The notes beneath the pieces are model-generated. The model saw nothing but the letters and a program-made list of their open reading frames with translations. It had not been told where the DNA came from and searched no databases. Below are positions 7,658 through 17,034 of a stretch of 64,000 bases of DNA, piece after piece. The stretch is taken from the NCBI RefSeq assembly GCF_025351285.1, contig NZ_JANXWG010000053.1:1-64000 (forward strand). Reading direction: 5' to 3'. This stretch comes from Novosphingobium sp. (GTDB lineage Bacteria; Pseudomonadota; Alphaproteobacteria; Sphingomonadales; Sphingomonadaceae). Position 1 is the first letter of the stretch; each line of letters opens with the position of its first letter. Made by a program: the position numbers and the translations under genes.

Positions 7658-10600
7658 ATCGTGCGCGTCGCGCTGACCCGGCCCTTGACGTTCATCGTCA
7701 TGTCAATCGTGATCGCGATTGCCGGCACGATCGCCGCATTGCGCACGCCGGTCGATATCTTTCCCGATATCCGCATCCCGGTGATCGCGGTGGCCTGGCA
7801 GTATTCGGGGCTTTCGCCGGCCGACATGTCGTCGCGCATCGTGACCAATCACGAACGGATGCTCACCACCACCGTCAACGATATCGAACATATCGAGAGC
7901 CAGTCCTTGCAGGGCATCGGCATCATCAAGATCTTCTTCCAGCCCGGCACCGATATCCGCATCGCCACGTCGCAAGTTACCTCGGCCTCGCAGACCGTGC
8001 TGCGCCAGATGCCGCCGGGCGTGACCCCGCCGCTGATCCTCAATTACAACGCCTCGACCGTGCCGATCCTGCAACTGGCGCTGTCGGGCAAGGGCTTGTC
8101 CGAACAGCAGTTGTTCGACCTTGCGGTCAACCAGGTCCGTTCGCCGCTGGTGACGATCCCGGGCATTGCGATCCCTTACCCATCGGGCGGGCGGCAGCGG
8201 AACGTCCAGGTCGATCTCAACCCGTTGGCGCTGCAATCGAAAGGGCTTTCGGCGCAGGACGTGGCCAATGCGATCGCTGCGCAGAACCAGATCAACCCGG
8301 CCGGCTTCGTCAAGATCGGGCCGACGCAGTACTCGGTGCGGCTCAACAACGCGCCCGATTCGATCGCGGGGCTCAACGACTTGCCGATCAAGGTCGTCAA
8401 CGGCGCCACGATCCTGATGCGCGACGTGGCCTTCGTCCACGATGGCAGCGCGCCGCAAACCAACGTGGTCCACGTGGAAGGGCGTCGTTCGGTGCTGATG
8501 ACGGTGCTGAAAAACGGCGCGACCTCTACGCTGTCGATCGTCGAGGGGGTCAAGCAGGCGCTGCCCAGAGTGCTCGAAAACCTGCCGCCCAACTTGCGCG
8601 TGCTGCCGGTGGGCGATCAGTCGATCTTCGTGAAGGCGGCGGTGTCGGGCGTGGTGCGCGAAGGTGCGATCGCCGCGGCGCTGACCAGCCTGATGATCCT
8701 GCTGTTCCTGGGATCGTGGCGATCGACCGTGATCATCGCGGTCTCGATCCCGCTGGCCGTGCTGGCCGCGATCGCCGCGCTCGCCGCGTTCGGGCAGACG
8801 CTGAACGTGATGACGCTGGGCGGGCTGGCGCTGGCGGTGGGCATCCTGGTCGATGATGCCACGGTCACGATCGAAAGCATCGAATGGCACCTCGAACAGG
8901 GCAAGCCGGTGCTCACCGCGATCATGGACGGCGCCGCGCAGATCGTGACCCCGGCATTCGTGTCGCTGCTGTGCATCTGCATCGTGTTCGTGCCGATGTT
9001 CTTCCTGCCGGGCGTGGCGGGGTTTCTGTTCGTGCCGATGGCGCTGGCGGTGGTGTTCGCGATGATCGCCTCGTTCGTGCTGTCGCGCACGCTGGTGCCG
9101 ACGATGGCGATGTACCTGCTGCGCGCGCACGATGCACGTGCGGTGCAGACCCGGCCCAACTTGATCCAACGCTTCCAGCGGGAGTTCGAACGGCGTTTCG
9201 AGGCAGTCCGCAACGGCTATGTCGGGCTGCTCCACCGCGCGCTCCACGCCCGGCGGCCGTTCGTGCTGGGATTCACCGCCGTCATCGTGCTGTCGTTCGG
9301 GCTAGTGCCGTTGCTGGGCAGCAACTTTTTCCCGGCGGTCGATTCGGGCCAGATCGCGATGCACGTCCGCGCGCCATCGGGTTCGCGCATCGAGGAAACG
9401 TCGGCGCAGTTCGATCGCATCGGTGCGGCGGTGCGGCAGATCGTGCCGCCGGCCGAACTGGCCTCGATCACCGACAACATCGGCTTGCCGGTCAGTTCGA
9501 TCAACGCGGTCTATGCCAACAGCGGCGCGATCGGGCCGCAGGACGGTGACGTGCTGATCACGCTCAAGCCCGGCCACCGCCCGACCGAGCAAGTGGTGAG
9601 CGCCTTGCGCCTCCAACTCGGCCGGAATTTTCCCGGCACCACCTTCGCGTTCCTGCCCGCAGACATCACCAGCCAGATCCTCAACTTCGGCGCGCCGGCG
9701 CCAATCGACGTACAAGTCAGCGGCAAGGACCTCACCGCCGCGCGCGGCTATGCGCAGGCGCTGGCCATGCGAATGGCCGGTATTCCGGGCATCGCCGACA
9801 CCCGCATCCAGCAGCCCGCGAGCGCGCCTGAGCTCAGCGTGGTGGTCGATCGCGCGCGCATCGGCCAGTATGGTCTGACCGAGCGCGACGTCACCGCCAG
9901 CCTCGCCACCTCGCTCGCCGGCACGTCGCAGACCGCGCCGGTGTTCTACGTGAACCCCGAAAACGGCGTGCAATACGGTGTGGTCGCGCAAGCCCCCGAA
10001 TATACCGTCGACAGCTTGGGCGGACTTGCCGGCGTGCCGATTTCGGGCGCCAGCGGCACCCCGGTGCAAACGTTGGGCGGACTGGCGCGGCTCGCACGCA
10101 CCAGCACCATCCCGGTCACGTCGCATTACAACATCCAGCCGGTGATCGACATCTACGCAGGCACGCAAGGCCGCGATCTCGGCGCCGTAGCGGGCGATGT
10201 GCAATCGGCGATCAAGGCGGTCAAGCCGCCCAAGGGCGTGACCGTCACCATCCGCGGCCAGTACGAAACGATGCGGACCGCCTTCACCGGGCTGGGCCTG
10301 GGCATCGTGGCGGCGGTGGTGCTGATCTACCTGCTGATCGTGGTCAATTTCCAGTCGTGGGTCGATCCGTTCGTGATCGTCACCGCGCTGCCCGCCGCGC
10401 TGGCGGGGATCGTGTGGATGCTGTTCGTGACGGGCACCACGCTGTCGGTTCCTGCGCTGACCGGCGCGATCATGTGCATGGGCGTGGCCACCGCCAACGC
10501 CATCCTGGTGATCGCCTTCGCGCGCGAGCAACTGGTCGACCTGGGCGATGCCCGCGCCGCCGCCTTGCGTGCGGGGCAAGTGCGGTTTCGCCCCGTGCTG

Positions 10601-10825
10601 ATGACCGCGCTGGCGATGATCATCGGCATGGCACCGATGGCGCTGGGGCTGGGCGAGGGCGGCGAACAGAACGCCCCGCTCGGCCGCGCGGTGATCGGCG
10701 GGCTGGTGTTCGCCACGATCGCCACGCTGTTTTTCGTGCCGACGGTGTTCAGCCTGTTTCACCGCCATCCGCGCCGCGTCACCACCACCGAACTCCTTCC
10801 AGAGCCCGTTCCCAGCCATGCCTGA
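7649..10825 (+). CDS. RND efflux transporter permease subunit (AcrB/HAE1-like)
   Basis: A 1058-residue inner-membrane resistance-nodulation-division pump that exports hydrophobic or amphiphilic compounds using the proton gradient. The N-terminus (VRVALTRPLTFIVMSIVIAI) is the usual first transmembrane helix, followed by a large periplasmic porter domain. The TM4 proton-relay motif GILVDDATVTIE lies near residues 400-410. The second half repeats the fold and ends with the helices around 870-1040 (ALPAALAGIVWML, GMAPMALGLGEGGEQNAPLG). The adaptor overlaps its end by 8 bases and the outer-membrane factor follows, giving a complete tripartite system. Substrate cannot be predicted. The start is preceded by the triplicated sequence. 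Confidence 0.95.
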   Translation: MIQIVRVALTRPLTFIVMSIVIAIAGTIAALRTPVDIFPDIRIPVIAVAWQYSGLSPADMSSRIVTNHERMLTTTVNDIEHIESQSLQGIGIIKIFFQPGTDIRIATSQVTSASQTVLRQMPPGVTPPLILNYNASTVPILQLALSGKGLSEQQLFDLAVNQVRSPLVTIPGIAIPYPSGGRQRNVQVDLNPLALQSKGLSAQDVANAIAAQNQINPAGFVKIGPTQYSVRLNNAPDSIAGLNDLPIKVVNGATILMRDVAFVHDGSAPQTNVVHVEGRRSVLMTVLKNGATSTLSIVEGVKQALPRVLENLPPNLRVLPVGDQSIFVKAAVSGVVREGAIAAALTSLMILLFLGSWRSTVIIAVSIPLAVLAAIAALAAFGQTLNVMTLGGLALAVGILVDDATVTIESIEWHLEQGKPVLTAIMDGAAQIVTPAFVSLLCICIVFVPMFFLPGVAGFLFVPMALAVVFAMIASFVLSRTLVPTMAMYLLRAHDARAVQTRPNLIQRFQREFERRFEAVRNGYVGLLHRALHARRPFVLGFTAVIVLSFGLVPLLGSNFFPAVDSGQIAMHVRAPSGSRIEETSAQFDRIGAAVRQIVPPAELASITDNIGLPVSSINAVYANSGAIGPQDGDVLITLKPGHRPTEQVVSALRLQLGRNFPGTTFAFLPADITSQILNFGAPAPIDVQVSGKDLTAARGYAQALAMRMAGIPGIADTRIQQPASAPELSVVVDRARIGQYGLTERDVTASLATSLAGTSQTAPVFYVNPENGVQYGVVAQAPEYTVDSLGGLAGVPISGASGTPVQTLGGLARLARTSTIPVTSHYNIQPVIDIYAGTQGRDLGAVAGDVQSAIKAVKPPKGVTVTIRGQYETMRTAFTGLGLGIVAAVVLIYLLIVVNFQSWVDPFVIVTALPAALAGIVWMLFVTGTTLSVPALTGAIMCMGVATANAILVIAFAREQLVDLGDARAAALRAGQVRFRPVLMTALAMIIGMAPMALGLGEGGEQNAPLGRAVIGGLVFATIATLFFVPTVFSLFHRHPRRVTTTELLPEPVPSHA

Positions 10826-12017
10826 CCACATCCCGAGCGAAACCGAAATGATCCCGTCTGGCCCAAGCAGTCGCACACTCAAGCGCGTGGGGCTGGGCGC
10901 GGCGGCGGTGGCGCTGCTGATCGTGGTGGTCGGCACCGCCGAGCGGATCAGCGCCACCAGCCGGTTGCGCGATATTGCCGCCGAAGCATCGATTCCCACC
11001 GTCTCGGTGATTTTGCCCAAGCCGGGCGGGGCCGGCGGCGCACTGTCCCTACCGGGCAATGTCCAGGCGTTCAGCAGCGCCTCGATCTACGCACGCACCA
11101 CCGGTTACGTGCGCGAACGGCTGGCCGATATCGGCGATCATGTCCGCGCCGGGCAAGTGCTCGCGGTGCTCGATGCGCCCGAGGTCGATCAGCAACTGGC
11201 GCAAGCGCAAGCCGATTACCAGACCGCGCTGGCCAACCAGCGGCTTTCGGGCACGACCGCGAAGCGCTGGTCGTCGATGCTCAAGCAGGATGCGGTGTCG
11301 CAGCAGGAAGCCGATGAGAAGGCGGGCGATCTGGCGGCCAAATCGGCGCTGGCCAACGCCAGCCTGGCCAACGTGCGGCGGCTGCGGGCGCTTCAGGGCT
11401 TCACCCGCATCACCGCGCCCTTTGCGGGCGTGGTCACCAGCCGTTCGGCACAGACCGGCGCGCTGGTGGTTTCGGGCAACGCCGCGGCGCAACCGCTGTT
11501 CACCGTGTCATCGACCCAGCGCATGCGGATCTATGTGCGCGTGCCGCAAAGCTATTCGGCGCAATTGCACCCGGGCTTGTCGGCCACGCTGACGCTGCCC
11601 GAATATCCGGGCAAGACCTTCCCGGCGACGCTGACGCGCAGCGCCGGCGCGGTCGATGCGCAATCGGGCGCGGTGCTGGTCATGCTCGAATCCGCCAATC
11701 TTGACGGCGCGCTCAAGCCCGGCGCCTTCGCGCAAGTGACATTCACGCTGCCGCCCGATGCGGGCAGCAGCCTCAGCCTGCCGGGCAGCGCGCTTCTCTA
11801 CGGCAGCGGGGGGCCGAGCGTGGCGCTGGTCGATCAGCAGGGCATGGTCACCGTGCGGCCGATCACCATTGTCCGCGATGAGGGCGCGCGCGTGGTGGTG
11901 GGCGGCGGGATCAGACCGAGCGACCGGGTGATCGATAACCCGCCGGATTCGGCGCACACGGGCCTGCGTGTGAGCGTCCAGGCGGCTGAGGGCAAGAGCG
12001 CCGCGCATGCGCATTGA
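10818..12017 (+). CDS. RND efflux periplasmic adaptor (membrane fusion protein)
   Basis: A 399-residue HlyD/AcrA-type adaptor that bridges the inner-membrane pump and the outer-membrane channel. An N-terminal membrane anchor (VGLGAAAVALLIVVVGTAE, ~24-42) leads into the barrel-sandwich half (YARTTGYVRERLADIGDHVRAG and FTRITAPFAGVVTSRS) with an alpha-hairpin between them (QADYQTALANQRLSGTTAKR). No lipobox is apparent. It overlaps the permease gene by 8 bases and the NodT gene by 11 bases, so expression is tightly coupled. Confidence 0.94.
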   Translation: MPDHIPSETEMIPSGPSSRTLKRVGLGAAAVALLIVVVGTAERISATSRLRDIAAEASIPTVSVILPKPGGAGGALSLPGNVQAFSSASIYARTTGYVRERLADIGDHVRAGQVLAVLDAPEVDQQLAQAQADYQTALANQRLSGTTAKRWSSMLKQDAVSQQEADEKAGDLAAKSALANASLANVRRLRALQGFTRITAPFAGVVTSRSAQTGALVVSGNAAAQPLFTVSSTQRMRIYVRVPQSYSAQLHPGLSATLTLPEYPGKTFPATLTRSAGAVDAQSGAVLVMLESANLDGALKPGAFAQVTFTLPPDAGSSLSLPGSALLYGSGGPSVALVDQQGMVTVRPITIVRDEGARVVVGGGIRPSDRVIDNPPDSAHTGLRVSVQAAEGKSAAHAH

Positions 12018-13440
12018 TCGCTTGAAGCGGTTGGCGGTTGCGGGCGCGGTCAGCGCGCTGGCCGGATGCACGCTTGCGCCCGCTTATCACGCGCCCGAAA
12101 CCGCCACTCCGCCAGTGTTCAAGGAAGCGTCCGCCACCCCCGCCGGCCTTGACGTCAGCGGGTGGACCAGCGCGAAGCCGCGCGATGTCGACCCGCGCGG
12201 GCCATGGTGGACCGCGTTCCACGATCCCGTGCTCGACGATCTCGAAGCCCGCGCCGAAAAGGCCAGCCCCACGCTTGCCGCTGCCTTGGCTCGCTACGAT
12301 GCCTCGCTCGCCGCCACTCGCGCCACGCGCGCAGACCAGCTTCCGCAAGCCGGCCTATCCGCCAGCGAAAGCTACAACCACCTGTCCGCCGATCGCCCGC
12401 AAAGCATCGGCAGCGCGCCGCAATACAATGACGTCCGCATCGGCGGCGGGCTGAGCTACGAGCTCGACTTGTGGGGCCGCATTCGATCACGCGTGGCCTC
12501 GGCCCGCGCCGAAGCGCAAGCCAGCCAGGCCGACCTCGGCTCGGCGCACCTCAGCCTGCAAACCGCCGTGGCCGATGCTTATGCGCGTTTGCGCGGGCTC
12601 GACGCCGAAGCCGCGCTCCTGCACCAGACCGTCGAGGCCTACGCCAAGGCTTATGACCTCACCCGCAAGCGCCACGATGGGGGGATCGCCTCGGGTGTCG
12701 ACGTCAACCGCGCGCAGACCGTGCTGGGCAATGCGCGCGCGCAGATATCCGCGGTGGCGCAGACCCGCGCCGCGACCGAGCATGAACTGGCCGCGCTGAC
12801 CGGCGAACTGGCCAGCGCTTTCGCCGTCCCGCCGCGGGTCGAGCCGCTGTCGATCCCGCTGATCGGCTCAGGCGTGCCCTCGGCCGTGCTTGAACGCCGG
12901 CCCGACGTCGCGGCGGCCGAACGCAGGATTGCAGCCGCCAACGCGCGCATCGGGGTGGCGCGCGCTGCCTTCTTCCCCACGATCACGCTGGGCGCATCGG
13001 GCGGGTTCGAAACCACTGGCGCCGCGCTGATCGCCGCACCGAGCGCGTTCTGGGCGTTTGGCCCGGCGCTCGCCGCGCTGACCGTGTTCGACGGCGGCCG
13101 CCGCGCCGCGCAAGTTCGCATCTCGCGCGACGAATACGATCAGCTTGCGGCCACTTACCGCGACACCGTGCTCACCGCCTTCCGCCAGGCCGAAGACGCG
13201 ATCGCCGCGCAACGCCTTCTGGCCACGCAGGCTGCCGATCAACAAAGCGCCGCAGACGCCGCCGCGCGCACCAGTTCGCTGGCCTATATCCGCTACCGCG
13301 ACGGCGCCTCGAACTACCTCGAGGTCGTCACCGCGCAAACCGACGCGCTGACCGCCGAGCGCGCGCTGATCCAGGTGCAGACCCGGCGGGTGCAGGCGGC
13401 GGTGGCGCTGGTCAAGGCACTGGGGGGCGGAGTGGTTTAG
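12007..13440 (+). CDS. Efflux transporter outer-membrane factor, NodT family lipoprotein
   Basis: A 477-residue TolC-like outer-membrane channel of the NodT type. The signal peptide ends in a lipobox (VSALAGC, C21), so the mature protein is a lipoprotein. Two OEP repeats of long helices and beta strands follow; the conserved ERRPDVAAAERRIAAANARI, FFPTITL and LTVFDGGRRAAQ segments are present. It completes the tripartite pump. The gene ends at 13440, just before a twin REP-like palindrome and the convergent SPFH gene. Confidence 0.94.
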   Translation: MRIDRLKRLAVAGAVSALAGCTLAPAYHAPETATPPVFKEASATPAGLDVSGWTSAKPRDVDPRGPWWTAFHDPVLDDLEARAEKASPTLAAALARYDASLAATRATRADQLPQAGLSASESYNHLSADRPQSIGSAPQYNDVRIGGGLSYELDLWGRIRSRVASARAEAQASQADLGSAHLSLQTAVADAYARLRGLDAEAALLHQTVEAYAKAYDLTRKRHDGGIASGVDVNRAQTVLGNARAQISAVAQTRAATEHELAALTGELASAFAVPPRVEPLSIPLIGSGVPSAVLERRPDVAAAERRIAAANARIGVARAAFFPTITLGASGGFETTGAALIAAPSAFWAFGPALAALTVFDGGRRAAQVRISRDEYDQLAATYRDTVLTAFRQAEDAIAAQRLLATQAADQQSAADAAARTSSLAYIRYRDGASNYLEVVTAQTDALTAERALIQVQTRRVQAAVALVKALGGGVV

Positions 13441-13455
13441 GCCCTACCACCAACG

Positions 13456-13540
13456 CCGTTCGCCCTGAGCTTGTCGAAGGGCTGCTTTTGTTTGCGGCGC
13501 TCGAGAAAGAACAGTCCTTCGACAAGCTCAGGACGAACGG
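13456..13540. repeat. Twin REP-like palindrome pair (type A)
   Basis: Two inverted copies of one unit: the first contains GCCCT...AGGGC (hairpin 13462-13482) around the core TGAGCTTGTCGA, the second GTCCT...AGGAC (13514-13534) around its reverse complement. The stem bases covary, keeping pairing. The two units can also pair with each other. This looks like a REPIN-type dispersed element of a kind common in sphingomonads, and may terminate the two convergent genes around it. Confidence 0.75.
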
Positions 13541-13549
13541 ACGTGGTGA

Positions 13550-14461
13550 TCACCGCTTGGCATTCCCCTGAACTGCGGTCAGCGCTTGCAAAATATCGTC
13601 GGAGATCGACTGCACCGCGCCGGGGGTGTGCGACAGGAACAGCGTGTTGGTGCGGTCGGTCTCGCCGATCGATTTCAGCGTGTCGAAATACTGCGTCACC
13701 AGCACCAGCTGCATCACTTCGGTGGCTGACGGGCTGCCCAGCGCCTTCTGGAAATCCTCGATCGAGCTCGACAGCCCTTCGATGATCGCGCGGCGCTGGT
13801 TGGCAATGCCCTGGCCCTGGAGCGCCTTGCTTTCGGCCTCGGCTTCGGCCTTTTTGACCACCAGGATCTTTTCCGCCTCGCCGCGCGCGTTGGCGGCGAC
13901 TTGTTCGCGCTGCGCGGCGTTGATGTCGTTCATCGCGCTTTTCACCTTGGCGTCGGGCACGATGTCGGTGACGAGCACGTTGACGATCTCGTAGCCGAAA
14001 TCGGACATATCGACGTCGAGTTCCTTCTTCACCGCCGCCGCAATGCTCGACTGGCTGGCGAAAACTTCGTCGAGCGTCATCCCCGGCACGTGGCCGAGCA
14101 CGACCTGTTCGACGTAAGACTGGATCTGCGCGACCGGATCGCTGAGGCTGTAATAAGCCTCGAACACCTTCTCCGGCTTCACGCGCGTCTGCACCGAAAT
14201 CGGGATGGTCACGAACACGTTGTCGCGCGTTTTCGTTTCCATCGTCAGCGCGATCTGGTTGACCCGCAGGCTGACTTTGCCCGCCACCGCCTCGATGAAC
14301 GGGATCTTGAAGTTGAGCCCCGGCCCGCACGTGCGCTCGAACTTGCCGAAGCGCGTCACGATCGCGACTTCGGCGGTCTGTACGGTGAAGAAGAACCCGA
14401 AGAACGCCCCCAACGCCACGAAGGCGACGACCACGAATACGAACAGCACCATGTATTCCAT
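13550..14461 (-). CDS. SPFH domain protein, HIR/stomatin-like
   Basis: A 303-residue membrane-scaffold protein. One N-terminal transmembrane helix (MVLFVFVVVAFVALGAFFGFFF, as a single run from residue 4) anchors an SPFH/band 7 domain (VAIVTRFGKFERTCGPGLNF, KVSLRVNQIALTMETKTRDN). A coiled-coil region follows (MNDINAAQREQVAANARGEA), and the conserved end QLVLVTQYFDTLKSIGETDR resembles plant hypersensitive-induced-reaction proteins more than HflK/HflC. I chose ATG 14461 (MEYMVLF), since the extension to 14605 has no family match. Likely forms membrane microdomains; partner unknown. Confidence 0.88.
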   Translation of the reverse strand: MEYMVLFVFVVVAFVALGAFFGFFFTVQTAEVAIVTRFGKFERTCGPGLNFKIPFIEAVAGKVSLRVNQIALTMETKTRDNVFVTIPISVQTRVKPEKVFEAYYSLSDPVAQIQSYVEQVVLGHVPGMTLDEVFASQSSIAAAVKKELDVDMSDFGYEIVNVLVTDIVPDAKVKSAMNDINAAQREQVAANARGEAEKILVVKKAEAEAESKALQGQGIANQRRAIIEGLSSSIEDFQKALGSPSATEVMQLVLVTQYFDTLKSIGETDRTNTLFLSHTPGAVQSISDDILQALTAVQGNAKR

Positions 14462-14605
14462 TCCAGGATTCCCTCGATATTGCCCGATGCCCGATCCCGC
14501 AGGCCCCATCACCTCGCGCCGCTTTTCACCCCGAGTCAATTGACGAAATGCGCGCTTGCCTAAGTGTGTTAGCTGCGCAATACACGGGCGATTGAAGGAG
14601 ACCAC

Positions 14606-15682
14606 ATGCGCTTATTCGTTTCTGCCGCTTCTGCCGCCCTAGTCCTGCTGTCTCCCTCCGCGGCCTCTGCAAAAACCCCCGCTTTCGATCCGCGCGAATG
14701 GAAAGGTGCGCAGGCCGGCCTGCCGACGCAAGTGCTGACCCTGGGCAGTACGCATCTCAGCCAGTTGGACAACGCCGTCACGCCGGAAATGCTGGCGCCG
14801 CTGCTCGACAAGTTGGCCGCGTTCAAACCCGACGTGATCACGCACGAGGGCATCTCGGGTGAGCAATGTGATACGCTGAAACGCTATCCCGCCCGGTATC
14901 CCGACATGTTCGATACGTATTGCTGGCCGACCGACGATGCCGAAAAGGCCACGGGGCTGACCATCCCGGCGGCGCTGGCCGAAATCGACAAGACGTTCCT
15001 GACCTGGCCCGCCAGGCCCAGTTCGGCGCAGCGCCGGCACCTGGCCGCGGTGTTCATCGCGGGCGGCGATCGTCCATCGGCCTATGTCCAATGGCTGCAA
15101 CTGCCGCTGGCCGATCGCAAGATCGGCGACGGGATCGACGCGGCGCTGCTCAAGATCCTGACCCGCTCGCCCAAGAAGCTGAATGAAACTTACGACGTTG
15201 CGGTGGTGCTGGCGGCCCGGCTGGGGCACCAGCGAGTGTACGCCGTGGACGATCACACCGCCGATCACGTGCAGGCCGAAGCCGGGCCGGGCTTCGATCC
15301 CTATATGCAGAAGTTCTGGACCGGCGCGAAATCGCCACTGCTCGACGAAGACCGCCGGATGAGCGCGGCGATGAAGTCGGGCGTCGACTTGCTGGCGTAC
15401 TATCGTTTCATCAACCAGCCCGCCGCGCAGCGCGAATACATCACGATCGACCACCGCCGCGCAATGACCACGCCTTCGCCCGAACAATACGGCCGCGCCT
15501 ATTTCGCCTGGTGGGAGGTGCGCAACTTGCGCATGGTCTCGAACATCCGCGCCGCCTTCGGCAACCACCCCGGCACGCGCGTGCTCAACGTGGTCGGATC
15601 GTCGCACAAGCCCTATTACGATGCCTACCTCGACATGATGTCCGACGTGAAGCTGGTCGATGCCGAAACGGTGCTGAAATAG
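14606..15682 (+). CDS. DUF5694 domain-containing exported protein
   Basis: A 358-residue protein with a clear signal peptide (MRLFVSAASAALVLLSPSAA, cleavage after ASA near residue 22). The mature part matches the DUF5694 pattern: LTLGSTHLSQLDN at the start, KPDVITHEGISGEQ, and GTRVLNVVGSSHKPYYDAYL at the end. The two histidine motifs recall the TraB/GumN (ChaN-like) fold, in which such motifs bind metal, but that relation is an inference. GAAGGAG lies 6 bases before the ATG. It is transcribed away from the SPFH gene and ends just before the repeat that flanks the acyltransferase gene. Confidence 0.82.
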   Translation: MRLFVSAASAALVLLSPSAASAKTPAFDPREWKGAQAGLPTQVLTLGSTHLSQLDNAVTPEMLAPLLDKLAAFKPDVITHEGISGEQCDTLKRYPARYPDMFDTYCWPTDDAEKATGLTIPAALAEIDKTFLTWPARPSSAQRRHLAAVFIAGGDRPSAYVQWLQLPLADRKIGDGIDAALLKILTRSPKKLNETYDVAVVLAARLGHQRVYAVDDHTADHVQAEAGPGFDPYMQKFWTGAKSPLLDEDRRMSAAMKSGVDLLAYYRFINQPAAQREYITIDHRRAMTTPSPEQYGRAYFAWWEVRNLRMVSNIRAAFGNHPGTRVLNVVGSSHKPYYDAYLDMMSDVKLVDAETVLK

Positions 15683-15686
15683 GGGC

Positions 15687-15773
15687 CTAACTTGGCGTAA
15701 CCTCCAGCGGCATCACATCGACCGCCACGCGCATCGTCTGCCCGGCGCCGCCGTGGAACACGCCGTCGAGCGG
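15687..15773 (-). repeat. 87-bp direct repeat, detached copy of a transglutaminase gene 3' end
   Basis: Bases 15687-15773 match 16948-17034 at 86 of 87 positions (T15693 versus C16954). The repeat begins exactly at the transglutaminase stop codon and covers its last 28 codons. This copy is detached from any gene body and lies on the far side of the AT-rich acyltransferase gene, so the pair brackets that gene. Confidence 0.92.
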
Positions 15774-15786
15774 GGCTACATCCGTA

Positions 15787-16911
15787 TCAACCATTTCTCG
15801 ATCTGAGCAACGTCATAACCGGGCGCTCTACCAGGAACCAGCTAGCCGCACCTGCGAAAATAGACGTCAGCCACGTCATTAAACCCAGGGCAAGCAACGA
15901 ATGACCCCATCCATTGGCGATCAAGAGCTTTTCTATTGGCCAAGCGTACAAATAGACACCGTAAGAAATGTCGTTTTTATTATTTATACGTTCAATAAAT
16001 GAGCCACGACCATTTTTGGCGATACCAAAAATGAGATATGCGCCAAAAATCGCGACACCAAAGTTCGCCGTATATCGCGAAAAAAGCAGGCCAAAAAGCA
16101 TCAACCCGCAAATGACCGTCCGGCTCGGTCGAAAACTCAGGTCATCTTGCTTGGCGCGAAAAGTCGCTCCCGCGAGAAACATGCCGGTCAACCTCAATGC
16201 CTTTGGGGCATCGCCTAGCCATACCCCACTATACAGATGCCAAGAATTTAGCCTGACGTTCAAATCAGACGTCACGAAATGCATCCCGACAAGACAGATA
16301 GTCGCCAGAAATGCGAGGAAATTTTTCCGGTCAATCATCCCGGCAAGACCGAGTATGCATGCCAGAACATAGCATCTGAACTCGTATGCAATTGTCCACA
16401 TCGCGCCATTGAGTTCTGGATAGTTTGAGCCAGCAAACGCGCCGAAATTTTCTGGCGAACGCAGCAGAATTCCATTGATTGCCGCATGATAAGCCAGAGC
16501 AGGCACATTCTTGAAAATTGCGCCGCCCATCGCCGCCACGGCTGTCAAGCATATCAAGCTTGAAACAAGGAACCCAGGATAAATCCGGGCCACTCGCTTC
16601 AACAAGAAGCGTTTAGCATTAGAATTATTGACAAAACTCGCGGATATCAAAAAGCCGCTGATAATAAAAAAGCCGTCAACAGCAAGTTCGCCAAAGGATA
16701 TGGTGCCGAAAATAGAGCTGAGAATCTCTCTACTCGAATTACCGTCGACAATTTCTGGCACATGGGAGCAAATGACCAAGGAGGCAAACAAAAACCGTAA
16801 AAAGCCAAACGCGTTTTTATGATGGTCAAATCGCTGAATATCGTCGGAGACACTCAATTCACCGTTACCCCCATTTGAAGATATTGCAGAGTGTTGGACA
16901 TTCGTGATCAT
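15787..16911 (-). CDS. Acyltransferase family 3 membrane protein, probable acquired gene
   Basis: A 374-residue integral membrane O-acyltransferase of the acyltransferase-3 family (OafA/NodX-like), which moves acetyl or other acyl groups onto surface sugars. About ten hydrophobic helices are visible; the family marks are the N-terminal FGFLRFLFASLVICSH region, FFIISGFLISASF, KRVARIYPGFLVS and the C-terminal DISYGVYLYAWPIEKLL. Base composition is far more AT-rich than its neighbours (many AAT, ATA and TTT codons), and it lies between two copies of an 87-bp direct repeat, both signs of transfer. Its sugar target is unknown; the XrtA polysaccharide is one candidate only by presence in the same genome. 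Confidence 0.88.
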   Translation of the reverse strand: MITNVQHSAISSNGGNGELSVSDDIQRFDHHKNAFGFLRFLFASLVICSHVPEIVDGNSSREILSSIFGTISFGELAVDGFFIISGFLISASFVNNSNAKRFLLKRVARIYPGFLVSSLICLTAVAAMGGAIFKNVPALAYHAAINGILLRSPENFGAFAGSNYPELNGAMWTIAYEFRCYVLACILGLAGMIDRKNFLAFLATICLVGMHFVTSDLNVRLNSWHLYSGVWLGDAPKALRLTGMFLAGATFRAKQDDLSFRPSRTVICGLMLFGLLFSRYTANFGVAIFGAYLIFGIAKNGRGSFIERINNKNDISYGVYLYAWPIEKLLIANGWGHSLLALGLMTWLTSIFAGAASWFLVERPVMTLLRSRNG

Positions 16912-16947
16912 CTAAGGTCTCGGTTGAACGGTGCTACCCAGTCCGCG

Positions 16948-17034
16948 CTAACTCGGCGTAACCTCCAGCGGCATCACATCGACCGCCACGCGCATCGTCT
17001 GCCCGGCGCCGCCGTGGAACACGCCGTCGAGCGG
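16948..17034 (-). repeat. 87-bp direct repeat, copy within the transglutaminase gene
   Basis: In-gene partner of 15687-15773, covering the stop codon and the last 28 codons of the transglutaminase gene. Because both copies encode the same C-terminus, insertion left the gene intact. Confidence 0.92.

Noticed and set aside
7703-11059. Long minus-strand frames across the RND operon (7703-9247, 9302-11059)
   Set aside because: Antisense to clearly recognised RND permease and adaptor genes; His/Arg/Gln-rich translations without domains.
15774-16947. Insertion sequence or integron cassette around the acyltransferase
   Set aside because: No transposase, terminal inverted repeats or attC-like site were visible; only the long direct repeat is supported.
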